From the NCBI GenBank assembly GCA_050945855.1, contig JBMNTS010000009.1:1-55569 (forward strand): 55,569 nt of DNA, written 5' to 3'. The translations under genes and the position numbers were made by a program. Shown piece by piece: positions 25,329 to 33,597 of the stretch. Origin of the DNA: CAYSNP01 sp050945855 (GTDB lineage: Bacteria; Bacillota; Clostridia; Christensenellales; DTU072). Below the pieces are notes generated by a model. The model did no database searches. It worked only from the letters and a program-made list of their open reading frames with translations, and was not told the DNA's origin. Numbering within the stretch: position 1 is the first letter of the stretch; each line of letters begins with the position of its first letter.

Positions 25329-26093
25329 ATGCGAATACTGATTGTAAATGACGACGGTTATAAAGCGGAAGGCATAAACTACCTTGCCGACAGGCTGCAT
25401 AAAGAGCATACGGTTACCATGGTTGCTCCCCGTTACGGCTGCAGCGGTTTTAGCCATTCTCTCACCTTTTACAGACCCATATTTGTTAAAAAGATACCCA
25501 ATCCGCCCTGGGAGTGTTATTCGGTGGAAGGCACCCCCGCCGATTGCGTAAAGGTAGCGTTAAGGGAGCTTATGAGCAAAAAACCCGATTTGATAATCAG
25601 CGGCATTAATAATCATCCCAATATTGGCACGGACGTATTTTATTCGGGAACGGTGCACGCTGCTATGGAAGGCAGCCTGTCCGGCTTCCCTTCGCTTGCC
25701 GTCAGCGGTTATTTTGTTAAAGAGGCGACGCTGGAAGCGGATATGAAAAAAGCCTCCGATTTTATCGCGCGCAATCTGGATATCCTTTATGAGGATTGCA
25801 AAAACCTTATACCCGTAAATCTGAATTTTCCGCGCGATATCAACGATATCAAAGGCGTTAAGGTTACGCCGATAGGGGTTAAGATATATGCCGACTTCTA
25901 CGAAAGAAATGAGCATATTCAAGAGGATGTTATCAGTTACACCTTAAAGGGTGACGAAATTATTTATAAGGACAACCCGTTGGATTGCGATACCAACTGG
26001 CACAAATTGGGGTATATTACAATTAGCCCGGTAGCATTGGATAATACCGATTATAATGCTCTTAAAAAGTTAAGAGCAGACTATATCTTGTAA
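25329..26093 (+). CDS. surE: 5'/3'-nucleotidase SurE
   Basis: A metal-dependent nucleoside monophosphate phosphatase of 254 residues. The N-terminal MRILIVNDDGYKAEGI contains the metal-binding D8-D9 pair. VEGTPADCVK, LIISGINNHPNIGTDVFYSG and TVHAAMEG follow the SurE pattern; HPN replaces the usual GAN. The ATG at 25329 gives the expected N-terminus. The open frame extends 87 nt upstream into oadA, but that part is unconserved. There is no Shine-Dalgarno sequence; the ATG is 1 nt after the oadA stop, so translation is probably coupled. Confidence 0.94.
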   Translation: MRILIVNDDGYKAEGINYLADRLHKEHTVTMVAPRYGCSGFSHSLTFYRPIFVKKIPNPPWECYSVEGTPADCVKVALRELMSKKPDLIISGINNHPNIGTDVFYSGTVHAAMEGSLSGFPSLAVSGYFVKEATLEADMKKASDFIARNLDILYEDCKNLIPVNLNFPRDINDIKGVKVTPIGVKIYADFYERNEHIQEDVISYTLKGDEIIYKDNPLDCDTNWHKLGYITISPVALDNTDYNALKKLRADYIL

Positions 26094-26108
26094 AATAAGG
26101 AAAGATAA

Positions 26109-27365
26109 TTGAAAGCTGTTGTATGCGGCGGCGGAGCCGCAGGAATGATTTGCGCTATTGAGGCGGCAAAAGCGGGCTTGGATGTCACCTTAATAGAAAA
26201 GAACAATAAATTAGGCAAGAAATTATATATAACCGGCAAAGGGCGGTGCAACCTTACAAATACCGCCGACAAACAAACTTTTTTTAACCAGATTGTCAGC
26301 AATCCCAAATTTTTATATTCAGCTATAAACACTTTTTCCAACACCGATACAATGAAATATTTTGAAAAACTGGGCGTGCCTATTATTGAGGAAAGAGGCG
26401 GCAGGGTTTTTCCCGCAAGCAATAAATCAAGCGATATTATCCGGGCTTTGGAAAAAGAACTTAATCGCTTGGGCGTAAAGGTCATTTTTGGGGAAAGCGC
26501 AATCGACATAAAGACAGACGGCTCTAAAGCGGTAAAACTAATTACGGACAAGTCAGAGTATTACGCGGACAGGTTTGTGCTTGCTACGGGCGGCGCAAGT
26601 TACAAGGCGACGGGGAGCACCGGCGACGGATACACGCTGGCGCAAAGGCTGGGGCATACTGTGGTTTCTATCGCGCCCGCGCTTACCGGCATAGAACTGA
26701 AAAGCGCAGTAGGGGTTAAAATTACCTTTCCGATGCAGAATTTGCCGTCCGCGGAAGGGCTAAGTTTGAAAAACGTTCAAGCGGCGATAATCACAAAAAA
26801 CGGAAAACAGCTTAAAAGCGAACAAGGCGAAATGCTGTTTACAGACACGGGGGTCAGCGGACCCATTATTCTTACTCTAAGCAGTTACATTAACAGGCTG
26901 AACATGAAAGATTTAAGACTGGTTATAGACCTTAAACCCGCCTTAAGTCCGGAAGTCCTTGACAACCGTATCCTAAGGGATTTTGAAGAAATTAAGAATA
27001 AGATGTATAAAAACTCTCTTGCGGGGCTATTGCCAAATAAGCTGATAGCGTTTATAATATGCTTATCCGGCATTCATCCGGAAAAAAGCGTAAACACTGT
27101 CACGCGCGCGGAAAGGGCAAGCCTTGTTCATCTGTTAAAGAATCTTACCTTTGAAATCCAATCACTGCAGGATATCGACAGGGCGGTGGTTACAGCGGGC
27201 GGAATAGACACACGAGAAATCAATCCTTCGGATATGCGCAGCAAACTGATAAGCAATCTTGCTTTTGCCGGCGAAATCATAGACGTTGACGCGCTTACCG
27301 GCGGTTTTAATTTGCAGATTGCTTTTTCCACCGGTTACCTTGCGGGAGTGAAACTTAAGCATTAG
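26109..27365 (+). CDS. NAD(P)/FAD-dependent oxidoreductase (HI0933/BaiN-like family)
   Basis: A 418-residue flavoprotein. The N-terminal Rossmann motif GGGAAGMICAIEAAKAG is followed by the family block LGKKLYITGKGRCNLTN. ATGGASYKATGSTGDGY and the C-terminal FAGEIIDVDALTGGFNLQIAFSTG are diagnostic of the HI0933 family. Members are usually annotated only as aminoacetone oxidase-like flavoproteins; in bile-acid 7-dehydroxylating clostridia one member (BaiN) has a steroid role. Nothing here suggests bile-acid metabolism. It starts at TTG 26109 after AAGGAAAG. It is followed by cmk and ispH-S1, a gene order frequent in Clostridia. Confidence 0.88.
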   Translation: MKAVVCGGGAAGMICAIEAAKAGLDVTLIEKNNKLGKKLYITGKGRCNLTNTADKQTFFNQIVSNPKFLYSAINTFSNTDTMKYFEKLGVPIIEERGGRVFPASNKSSDIIRALEKELNRLGVKVIFGESAIDIKTDGSKAVKLITDKSEYYADRFVLATGGASYKATGSTGDGYTLAQRLGHTVVSIAPALTGIELKSAVGVKITFPMQNLPSAEGLSLKNVQAAIITKNGKQLKSEQGEMLFTDTGVSGPIILTLSSYINRLNMKDLRLVIDLKPALSPEVLDNRILRDFEEIKNKMYKNSLAGLLPNKLIAFIICLSGIHPEKSVNTVTRAERASLVHLLKNLTFEIQSLQDIDRAVVTAGGIDTREINPSDMRSKLISNLAFAGEIIDVDALTGGFNLQIAFSTGYLAGVKLKH

Positions 27366-27374
27366 GAGAGAATA

Positions 27375-28052
27375 ATGACGTTAAATATTGCTATTGACGG
27401 TCCCAGCGGCGCGGGGAAAAGCACTATAGCGAAATATATCGCCAAAAAGCTTGATATTCTCTATCTGGATACGGGGGCAATGTACAGGGCGGTGGCGTGG
27501 TATGTAATTTCTAAAGGCGTTGACCCCGGCGACGAGGCAAAAGTAATACCCATGCTTGACGATATCAAAATGGATATCAGGTACCAAAACGGCGCGCAAA
27601 GAGTACTGATTTGCGGCAAAGACGTCACCGACTATATAAGGGAACATAATATCTCCATGGGAGCGTCCACCGTATCCAAAATACCCGCGGTAAGACTTAA
27701 GCTGGTGGAATTGCAAAGAGAAATCGCCGCCAAAAACGACTGTGTGTTGGACGGCAGAGATATAGGCTCTTACGTGTTGCCTTCCGCTCCTTTGAAAATC
27801 TTTTTGACGGCGGAGCCCGAGGAACGGGCAAGGCGCAGGCATGCGGAGTTGATTGCCAAAGGCATGCAGATTACATACGAAAAAGTGCTGGAGGATGTGC
27901 TTGCCAGGGATAAGCAGGACAGCACAAGGGCTTTCGCCCCCTTAAAGGCTATGCCTGACGCGATAATAATAGATACCACCTCTTGCAGCATTCAGGACAC
28001 CGAAAGGAAATTTGATGAGATCTTATGCAAATTAAAAAAGCCCAATCAATAG
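27375..28052 (+). CDS. cmk: Cytidylate kinase
   Basis: A 225-residue kinase that phosphorylates CMP and dCMP. The P-loop IDGPSGAGKSTIAKYIAKKL lies at the N-terminus. YLDTGAMYRAVAWY and DGRDIGSYVLPSA are the CMP-binding and family blocks, and LTAEPEERARRRHAEL is the lid region. A TAGGAGAG ribosome binding site precedes the ATG. It overlaps ispH-S1 by 28 nt. The cmk followed by ispH-rpsA arrangement is characteristic of Clostridia. Confidence 0.97.
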   Translation: MTLNIAIDGPSGAGKSTIAKYIAKKLDILYLDTGAMYRAVAWYVISKGVDPGDEAKVIPMLDDIKMDIRYQNGAQRVLICGKDVTDYIREHNISMGASTVSKIPAVRLKLVELQREIAAKNDCVLDGRDIGSYVLPSAPLKIFLTAEPEERARRRHAELIAKGMQITYEKVLEDVLARDKQDSTRAFAPLKAMPDAIIIDTTSCSIQDTERKFDEILCKLKKPNQ

Positions 28053-30334
28053 GTTACTGCTCGGGAGTAAAAAGAGCTTTACAAATAGCCCTGGATGCGC
28101 AAAAGAAATACGGTACAGCGTATACTTACGGAGATTTAATCCATAATAAGCAAACAATCGCCCGACTTAACGAAAAAGGCATTATAAGCGTCAAAGACCC
28201 CGGTGCGCTATCCCCCGGCGATACTATTATTATCAGCGCGCACGGCGCATCCGACCAATTTATAGACAAGCTGAAAAGCACAGGCTTGAACGTAATAGAC
28301 GCGTGCTGTCCCTGCGTGAAAAAAATCCATAATACGGTTAAGGAATACTGCGCGAAAGGTTACGCGATAGTGATATTCGGGCACAAGGGGCACCCTGAGG
28401 TCAGAGGCATCGCGGGCTGTTGCGACAGGGTTTACATTATTTGGGATTGCGAGGAGTTTCCGCAGGTTAAAGAGAGGGATATTCTCTGTGTTGTACAGAC
28501 AACTTTTGATAAAGATAATTACCTTTATTTGAAAGAAAAATTTAGCGAATATGCAAAAGATACCCTAAAAAAGGTTGTATTCTTTGACAGTATTTGCTAT
28601 ACTACTGTTGAAAGACAGGCTGAAGCAAAACTAATAGCGCAAGAATGCGATACAACGCTGGTTGTAGGCGACAAAGGAAGCTCCAATGCAAACAGACTAT
28701 TGGAAATCTGCGCTAAACAAGGTAGCGAAGTTTATCTGATAGAGAATGTAGACGATTTAACATCGTTGAAAAATAAAAATATTGCAAAGCTGGGCATAAT
28801 ATCCGGCGCATCAGTTCCCGAAGAGCTGATTTTGGAGGTCCTAAACAAGATGGTCGAACTTAACGCCAACACACCACAGACTGAAGCGGAAGTAAACGCT
28901 GAAGCAAAAGAAGAGCAACTCAACACCACAACCGAAAGCATTGAAGATTTGGTAAAAGAGCCGCAGCAGGCTATACAAGCGGAAGAACAACCGGCTGTCG
29001 CCAAGCCTGTCAAGGCAAAAAAGGAAGAAGAACTTACCATGGCCGAGGCCATGAAGAAATATAGCCCCAAAATAGTAAGACAGGGTGCTAAGCTTAAAGT
29101 TAAAGTCGTAAGCGCGGACGCTTCCGGCATTTCTGTAGCAATATTGGGCGGAGTCGCGGGCAAAAACGACAGCGGCTTTATAGATAAAGACGAAGTGGAA
29201 TTAGAGGGAGAATACAATCCCGATAATTACAAGCCCGATGATATTTTAGAGGTTATGATTATAGCCAAAGATCAGGACAGCAAGCCCAAGACCATCAATC
29301 TTTCCAAAAAAGAACTGGACGCTCTTAAAATAGACGACGAGAAAGTCAAAGACATTTTAGCGGGCGCGGAATTTACACTTGCCTGCAACAAAGAGATCAA
29401 GGGCGGATTGCTGGGTAAAATCGGCAGCTATACCGTCTTTGTACCCGCCAGTCAAATTAAAATGGGATTCGTTAAGAATTTGGCGGATTACGTGGGCAAA
29501 CCCTTGCGGCTGAAAATGCTACCTCCCAAAGAGGAGCCGGAAAGCGAAGATGGCGAAAAGAGAAGATCCAATCCCAAGCGCATCGTTGCCAGTCAAAGAA
29601 TAATTCTGGAGCAGGAAAAGCAGGAAAAGGAAGACGAGTTCTGGAACAACCTTAACGTAGACACCGTAGTTCAGGGCAAGGTTAAGAGATTTTCCTCTTT
29701 CGGCGCGTTTGTAAGCGTTAAAGGTTTTGATTGCCTTGCGCACATCAGCGATTTATCCTGGACCAAGATTAATTCTCCCAGTGAAGTATTGGAGCTTAAT
29801 AAGACTTACGACTTCTTGGTATTGCGCATAGACAGAGCCAATAATAAGGTAAGCATAGGATACAAGCAGCTGCAAAAACAGCCTTACGATATAGCCAGAG
29901 AAAAGTATCCCGTGGGTAGCATTGTTAAGGGCAAAGTGGAGCGCATCAAGCCTTACGGCGCATTTGTGGAAATTGAGCCGGGCGTGGACGGGCTTGTGCA
30001 CGTAAGCCAGATCGGTCACAAATGGATTAAGGATGCCAACGAAGCGCTTAAGGAAGGCGATGAGATCGAAGCCAAAATCATAGGCTTTGAAGATAATAAG
30101 ATTACTTTATCCATAAAAGAGTTGCTACCTGAGGAAGAACCGGTCGCGGAAGCAGTGCAGGAAGAAGCAATAGAGGAAGCGGAAACCGGCAAAAAGGGCA
30201 AGGGCGGCAAAGAAAAACCGCGCAAAAAGGAAGCCGAGGAAAACATTCCCAGGGAGTATGTATCTCAAAGCAACGGCGCAACCTTCGCGGATGTCTTCAA
30301 AGACCTGAATCTTGCGGATTTCGAAGATAAATAA
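28025..30334 (+). CDS. ispH: Bifunctional HMBPP reductase / ribosomal S1-like protein (IspH-S1 fusion)
   Basis: A 769-residue fusion. Residues 1-285 are IspH, the last MEP-pathway enzyme, making IPP and DMAPP from HMBPP. Its cluster ligands are C12, C95 and C191, with the conserved H73, H120 and E125 and the GSSNANRL block. An acidic linker (about 287-345) leads to four S1-type OB domains at roughly 350-435, 440-545, 545-625 and 635-705. The last two are canonical (GAFVSVKGFDCLAHISDLSW, GAFVEIEPGVDGLVHVSQ); the first two are divergent. A Lys/Glu-rich tail follows. IspH-S1 fusions are known in Clostridia. The S1 part probably binds mRNA. A terminator follows. Confidence 0.95.
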   Translation: MQIKKAQSIGYCSGVKRALQIALDAQKKYGTAYTYGDLIHNKQTIARLNEKGIISVKDPGALSPGDTIIISAHGASDQFIDKLKSTGLNVIDACCPCVKKIHNTVKEYCAKGYAIVIFGHKGHPEVRGIAGCCDRVYIIWDCEEFPQVKERDILCVVQTTFDKDNYLYLKEKFSEYAKDTLKKVVFFDSICYTTVERQAEAKLIAQECDTTLVVGDKGSSNANRLLEICAKQGSEVYLIENVDDLTSLKNKNIAKLGIISGASVPEELILEVLNKMVELNANTPQTEAEVNAEAKEEQLNTTTESIEDLVKEPQQAIQAEEQPAVAKPVKAKKEEELTMAEAMKKYSPKIVRQGAKLKVKVVSADASGISVAILGGVAGKNDSGFIDKDEVELEGEYNPDNYKPDDILEVMIIAKDQDSKPKTINLSKKELDALKIDDEKVKDILAGAEFTLACNKEIKGGLLGKIGSYTVFVPASQIKMGFVKNLADYVGKPLRLKMLPPKEEPESEDGEKRRSNPKRIVASQRIILEQEKQEKEDEFWNNLNVDTVVQGKVKRFSSFGAFVSVKGFDCLAHISDLSWTKINSPSEVLELNKTYDFLVLRIDRANNKVSIGYKQLQKQPYDIAREKYPVGSIVKGKVERIKPYGAFVEIEPGVDGLVHVSQIGHKWIKDANEALKEGDEIEAKIIGFEDNKITLSIKELLPEEEPVAEAVQEEAIEEAETGKKGKGGKEKPRKKEAEENIPREYVSQSNGATFADVFKDLNLADFEDK

Positions 30335-30336
30335 CA

Positions 30337-30365
30337 AAAAAGACCACCGCAAACGGTGGTTTTTA
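30337..30365 (+). terminator. Intrinsic terminator after ispH-S1
   Basis: ACCACCG (30343-30349) and CGGTGGT (30354-30360) around a CAAA loop, with six A before and TTTTAATT after. It separates ispH-S1 from purB. Confidence 0.85.
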
Positions 30366-30383
30366 ATTATTGGATGAGGAATG

Positions 30384-31811
30384 ATGGATAATACGCTTTA
30401 CAATAATCCTTTAGTTACAAGATACGCAAGCAAAGAAATGAGCGGGCTGCTTTCGGAGCAGAACAGAATAGGGTTGTTCAGAAGGCTTTGGACGGCGCTT
30501 GCCGCTTCTCAAATGGAATTGGGTCTTAATATCACAAAAGAACAAGTGGACGAGCTTGCGGCCAACGTTGACAATATCAATTTTGACGTTGCCGCCGAAA
30601 GGGAGCGGATAGTAAGGCATGACGTAATGGCGCATATTTACGCTTATTCACAGCAATGTCCCAAAGCCGCGCCCATTATTCACCTTGGCGCGACCAGTTG
30701 TTACGTTACGGACAACGCCGATTTGATAATTTATCACGACGGGTTGAAATTGCTTCTTGAAAAGATAGCCGGCGTAATGGCTAACCTGGCCAGATTCGCG
30801 CTTGAAAATAAAAGCCTTGCCTGTCTGGGGTTTACTCACCTTCAACCCGCGCAGCTTACTACAGTAGGCAAGAGAGCGACGTTGTGGCTGCAGGATTTCT
30901 TGCTTGATTATAACAGCATATCCGATTTTTTATCCGATTTCATGCTGCGGGGCGTCAAAGGCACAACGGGCACGCAGGCAAGTTTTTTAAAGCTGTTTGA
31001 CGGCGACCACGATAAGGTAAACCTGCTACAACAAAAAGTGCTGGAAAAAATGGGCTTTGGCAAGGCTTTCGGGGTTACCGGGCAAACTTACACCCGCAAA
31101 TACGACTACAGTATTGCCAGCCTGTTAAGTATGATAGCGCAAAGCGCCGCAAAATTCGGCAACGATATTCGCTTGTTGCAGAATATGAAGGAGATTGAGG
31201 AGCCCTTTGAAAAAAATCAGATAGGTTCCAGCGCAATGGCGTACAAGCGCAATCCCATGCGATGCGAGCGAATATGTTCGCTTGCGCGCTATCTTGTATC
31301 CCTGCCCGCAAATTGCGCCGTTACCGCTTCCACGCAATGGCTGGAGCGCACCTTGGATGACTCCGCCAACCGCAGAATTGTTATGGGAGAGGCATTATTG
31401 GCGGCGGATGCCATACTTGAACTTACGCTTAACGTCACCAACGGTTTGGTGGTTTATCCTAAAGTCATAAAGAAGCATATTGATATGGAACTCCCCTTTA
31501 TGGCGACAGAGGATATCTTGATGCAATGCGTAAAAGCTGGCGGCGACAGGCAAAAGCTGCATGAATTAATCAGAACTCATTCCATGGAAGCGGCCAAACT
31601 GGTAAAAGAAGAGGGCAAAAGCAACGACCTTATAGAGCGTATAAAGCAGGACAAGAATTTTGCGGCTGTGCACAGCCAATTGGAAGATATCCTTTCCGCT
31701 TGGAACTTTATCGGCCGCAGTCCGGAACAAGTGGAGGAATTTATATCTCTCAATATCCGACCCATACTGTCAAAGCACACCCTGAAGCAAGGCGGAGAAA
31801 TTAAGGTTTAA
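30384..31811 (+). CDS. purB: Adenylosuccinate lyase
   Basis: A fumarase-superfamily enzyme of 475 residues that acts twice in purine synthesis, splitting SAICAR and adenylosuccinate. Signature blocks are HLGATSCYVTDNADLI, the TH in FTHLQPAQLTTVGKR and the catalytic loop GSSAMAYKRNPMRCERI. Two adjacent ATGs are available at 30381 and 30384; GATGAGGA ends at 30380, so the second has the better spacing. A terminator lies just upstream and another just after, so purB is probably monocistronic, although its promoter is not clear. Confidence 0.96.
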   Translation: MDNTLYNNPLVTRYASKEMSGLLSEQNRIGLFRRLWTALAASQMELGLNITKEQVDELAANVDNINFDVAAERERIVRHDVMAHIYAYSQQCPKAAPIIHLGATSCYVTDNADLIIYHDGLKLLLEKIAGVMANLARFALENKSLACLGFTHLQPAQLTTVGKRATLWLQDFLLDYNSISDFLSDFMLRGVKGTTGTQASFLKLFDGDHDKVNLLQQKVLEKMGFGKAFGVTGQTYTRKYDYSIASLLSMIAQSAAKFGNDIRLLQNMKEIEEPFEKNQIGSSAMAYKRNPMRCERICSLARYLVSLPANCAVTASTQWLERTLDDSANRRIVMGEALLAADAILELTLNVTNGLVVYPKVIKKHIDMELPFMATEDILMQCVKAGGDRQKLHELIRTHSMEAAKLVKEEGKSNDLIERIKQDKNFAAVHSQLEDILSAWNFIGRSPEQVEEFISLNIRPILSKHTLKQGGEIKV

Positions 31812-31876
31812 CAATGCCTTATTAGCTGTATTCCTATTAGTAATCCCTAAAAAATACAAGTTACATATTATAAAAG

Positions 31877-31909
31877 AAGATACAGAAAATACAGCCTGTA
31901 TCTTTTTTT
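31877..31909 (+). terminator. Intrinsic terminator after purB
   Basis: AAGATACAG (31877-31885) and CTGTATCTT (31896-31904), a perfect 9-bp stem with a 10-nt loop, running into a T-run to 31909. The 380-bp gap between purB and proC holds this terminator, a long dyad with a promoter, the tRNA-Trp terminator and tRNA-Trp. Confidence 0.85.
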
Positions 31910-31942
31910 CTTTATATGTGACAAATATTAAAACGGCGTATT

Positions 31943-31981
31943 AATTATAGCTTGATAAGACGTGCTTATAATGCTATAATT
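31943..31981. repeat. 39-bp imperfect dyad between purB and tRNA-Trp
   Basis: The arms are 31943-31959 and 31965-31981 around the 5-bp centre ACGTG. Fourteen of 17 positions pair, with the outer nine (AATTATAGC / GCTATAATT) and inner five (ATAAG / CTTAT) perfect. It contains a plus-strand promoter and could be an operator or a cruciform. It does not look like a terminator. Confidence 0.6.
31952..31980 (+). promoter_or_regulatory. Plus-strand promoter inside the dyad, reading toward proC
   Basis: TTGATA (31952-31957), 17 nt, then TATAAT (31975-31980); a second TATAAT lies at 31967-31972. A transcript from about 31987 would run antisense through the whole tRNA-Trp gene before reaching proC. 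Confidence 0.6.
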
Positions 31982-32015
31982 ATGTGGAAATGGAAAAGGG
32001 TATTTGCTTGCGGGA

Positions 32016-32059
32016 ATAAAAAAAGGATAAAATCACCTTAATTTTGCGATTTTATCCTT
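32016..32059 (-). terminator. Intrinsic terminator of tRNA-Trp (minus strand)
   Basis: AAGGATAAAATC (32023-32034) and GATTTTATCCTT (32048-32059), a perfect 12-bp stem with a 13-nt loop. On the minus strand it is followed by a T-run (32016-32022 region). The stem begins right at the encoded CCA end. Confidence 0.8.
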
Positions 32060-32133
32060 GGCAGGGGAGACGCGATTCGAACACGCAACCAATGGTTTTG
32101 GAGACCACTACTCTACCGTTGAGCCACTCCCCT
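32059..32133 (-). tRNA. trnW: tRNA-Trp (anticodon CCA)
   Basis: A 75-nt gene with encoded CCA end. Acceptor arms AGGGGAG and CTCCCCT pair over 7 bp, with G as discriminator. The anticodon loop CTCCAAA gives anticodon CCA. The T loop has GTTCGAATC and the D arm has GGCTCAACGGTAGAG. It is transcribed against all protein genes of the left arm and has its own consensus promoter and terminator. Confidence 0.95.
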
Positions 32134-32144
32134 TCAGCCCGAAT

Positions 32145-32173
32145 ATTATACCTTAATTACAGCTTGATGTCAA
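32145..32173 (-). promoter_or_regulatory. Consensus promoter of tRNA-Trp (minus strand)
   Basis: On the minus strand TTGACA (32168-32173), exactly 17 nt, then TATAAT (32145-32150): a perfect sigma-A consensus. The start is predicted near 32138, just outside the tRNA 5' end. Confidence 0.85.
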
Positions 32174-32191
32174 ACGGAAAACGGAGGTTTT

Positions 32192-32992
32192 ATGAAATAC
32201 AGAATAGGCTTTATCGGCGCGGGAGTTATGGCGGGTATTATCATAGAGAGAATGCTTGAAAGCGGCAATTTCCGCCCTGACGAAATATGCGCCTTTGACG
32301 TGGATAGCGGACGCAGGCAATGGCTGCAGAGTAAAAACATTTATGTGCCCAAGGATATTAACGAACTGATTGAAACCAGCGATATTACGCTTTTGGCGGT
32401 AAAACCGCAAAATTACGCCGGCATATTAGCCGAAGTCAACACCGAAAATATTAAAGCTCTGGCAAGTATTATGGCGGGAGTAAAGATCTCTTCATTGAAA
32501 AGCAGGATAAATAAGCGCATCGGAATAGCGCGCATAATGCCCAACGCGCCCGCGGCAATAGGAGAAGGGATAAGCGCGGTTTGCTTTGACAATATGAGCG
32601 TGCAGGATAGGGAGTGCATTATAAATATGCTTACCGCCTGCGGAGAGGTTATCGAGTTGGGTGAAGAAAAATTTGACGCTTTTACCTCCCTTTGCGGCAG
32701 CGGTCCCGCTTATGTTTATATGATTATGGACGCTATGATTAAAGGCGGAATGAAGGGCGGTTTGACTTTTGAGGAAAGCAAAACAATGGCTTCCGCCACT
32801 CTCAGAGGCTCCGCCGCGTTTGCTCTGCAAAGCGAAACGCCGCTGGATATTATGGTGCAAAGAGTGTGTTCCAAAGGGGGCACAACGATTGAGGCGGTCA
32901 AAATCTTTGAGGAAAAAGGGCTTAAAGATATTATTGTGGAAGGGCTGGACGCCTGTCGCAAAAGGTCTATAGAGTTATCGGAGAGTAATTAG
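32192..32992 (+). CDS. proC: Pyrroline-5-carboxylate reductase
   Basis: A 266-residue enzyme for the last step of proline synthesis, reducing P5C with NAD(P)H. The Rossmann motif GFIGAGVMAGIIIERM opens the protein. LLAVKPQNYA, RIMPNAPAAIGEGISAV, LCGSGPAYVYMIMDAM and VCSKGGTTIEAV are family signatures. ACGGAGG sits 6 nt before the ATG. The -10/-35 boxes of the oppositely directed tRNA-Trp gene lie only about 20-45 nt upstream, so any proC promoter must overlap them or lie beyond the tRNA. Confidence 0.96.
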   Translation: MKYRIGFIGAGVMAGIIIERMLESGNFRPDEICAFDVDSGRRQWLQSKNIYVPKDINELIETSDITLLAVKPQNYAGILAEVNTENIKALASIMAGVKISSLKSRINKRIGIARIMPNAPAAIGEGISAVCFDNMSVQDRECIINMLTACGEVIELGEEKFDAFTSLCGSGPAYVYMIMDAMIKGGMKGGLTFEESKTMASATLRGSAAFALQSETPLDIMVQRVCSKGGTTIEAVKIFEEKGLKDIIVEGLDACRKRSIELSESN

Positions 32993-33414
32993 TGAAAAAA
33001 GTAGAGATTCACACGGACGGAGCCTGCAGCGGCAATCCCGGCAAAGGGGGATGGGCGGCAATACTTGTATATAAAGGGATTGAGAAGGTTATTTCGGACG
33101 GATATCCCAATACTACCAATAACAGAATGGAATTGTTTGCGATACTAAGCGGGCTGATGCAGCTTAAGGAAAAATGTGATGTGACCGTCTACAGCGACAG
33201 CGCGTACGCGCTCAATCCCTTTTTGAAGGGCTGGATAGAAAAATGGCGCAAAAATGACTGGAAGAAAACCAAAAATACGGATATATGGAAAGCCTTATAC
33301 GATATGGTGCAAAAGCATAAGGTGACTTTTGTAAAAGTAAAGGGGCACAGCGATAACGAATATAATAACAGGTGTGATAAGTTGGCAAAGGAAGAAATCA
33401 ACAAATTACCCTGA
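32992..33414 (+). CDS. rnhA: Ribonuclease HI
   Basis: A 140-residue endonuclease that degrades the RNA strand of RNA-DNA hybrids. The catalytic set D9 (HTDGACSGNPGKGGW), E47 (NNRMEL), D69 (YSDSAYA), H119 (KGHSDNEYNN) and D129 is complete. The basic handle around WIEKWRKNDWKKTKNTDIW is present, as in E. coli RNase HI. It starts at GTG 32992, overlapping the proC stop by 1 nt (TAGTG). It is followed by a small unknown gene. Confidence 0.96.
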   Translation: MKKVEIHTDGACSGNPGKGGWAAILVYKGIEKVISDGYPNTTNNRMELFAILSGLMQLKEKCDVTVYSDSAYALNPFLKGWIEKWRKNDWKKTKNTDIWKALYDMVQKHKVTFVKVKGHSDNEYNNRCDKLAKEEINKLP

Positions 33415-33433
33415 TCTTAGGTGGGATTAATAT

Positions 33434-33592
33434 ATGCTGAAATTTTTAAAGAGAATTTTTAAGAGAAAGGATAAATCTCTGATAAGCGAAGAGCGTACGG
33501 ATTCCGTGGCGATGCTTAAAAGACCGCCGATTTCGGAAAGAGTTAACGTGTTAATCAAAAACGCCGACGAGGATGTTAAAGGGCCTTACTGA
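33434..33592 (+). CDS. Unknown 52-residue basic small protein
   Basis: A short open frame with a good ribosome binding site (AGGTGG, 9 nt before ATG 33434), 19 nt after rnhA. The product opens MLKFLKRIFKRKDKS, a strongly basic amphipathic segment that could lie on a membrane surface or bind nucleic acid. It continues as SVAMLKRPPISERVNVLIKN and ends DEDVKGPY. No family was recognised. It is the last plus-strand gene before the strand switch, and its stop is 5 nt from the stop of the converging PadR gene. Coding status rests on the start signals and the amphipathic pattern only. Confidence 0.5.
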   Translation: MLKFLKRIFKRKDKSLISEERTDSVAMLKRPPISERVNVLIKNADEDVKGPY

Positions 33593-33597
33593 TACGC

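Noticed and set aside
32023..32059. 12-bp stem read as a plus-strand terminator before proC
   Set aside because: On + it is followed by GGCAGG, not T; the T-run is on the minus side, so it terminates tRNA-Trp.
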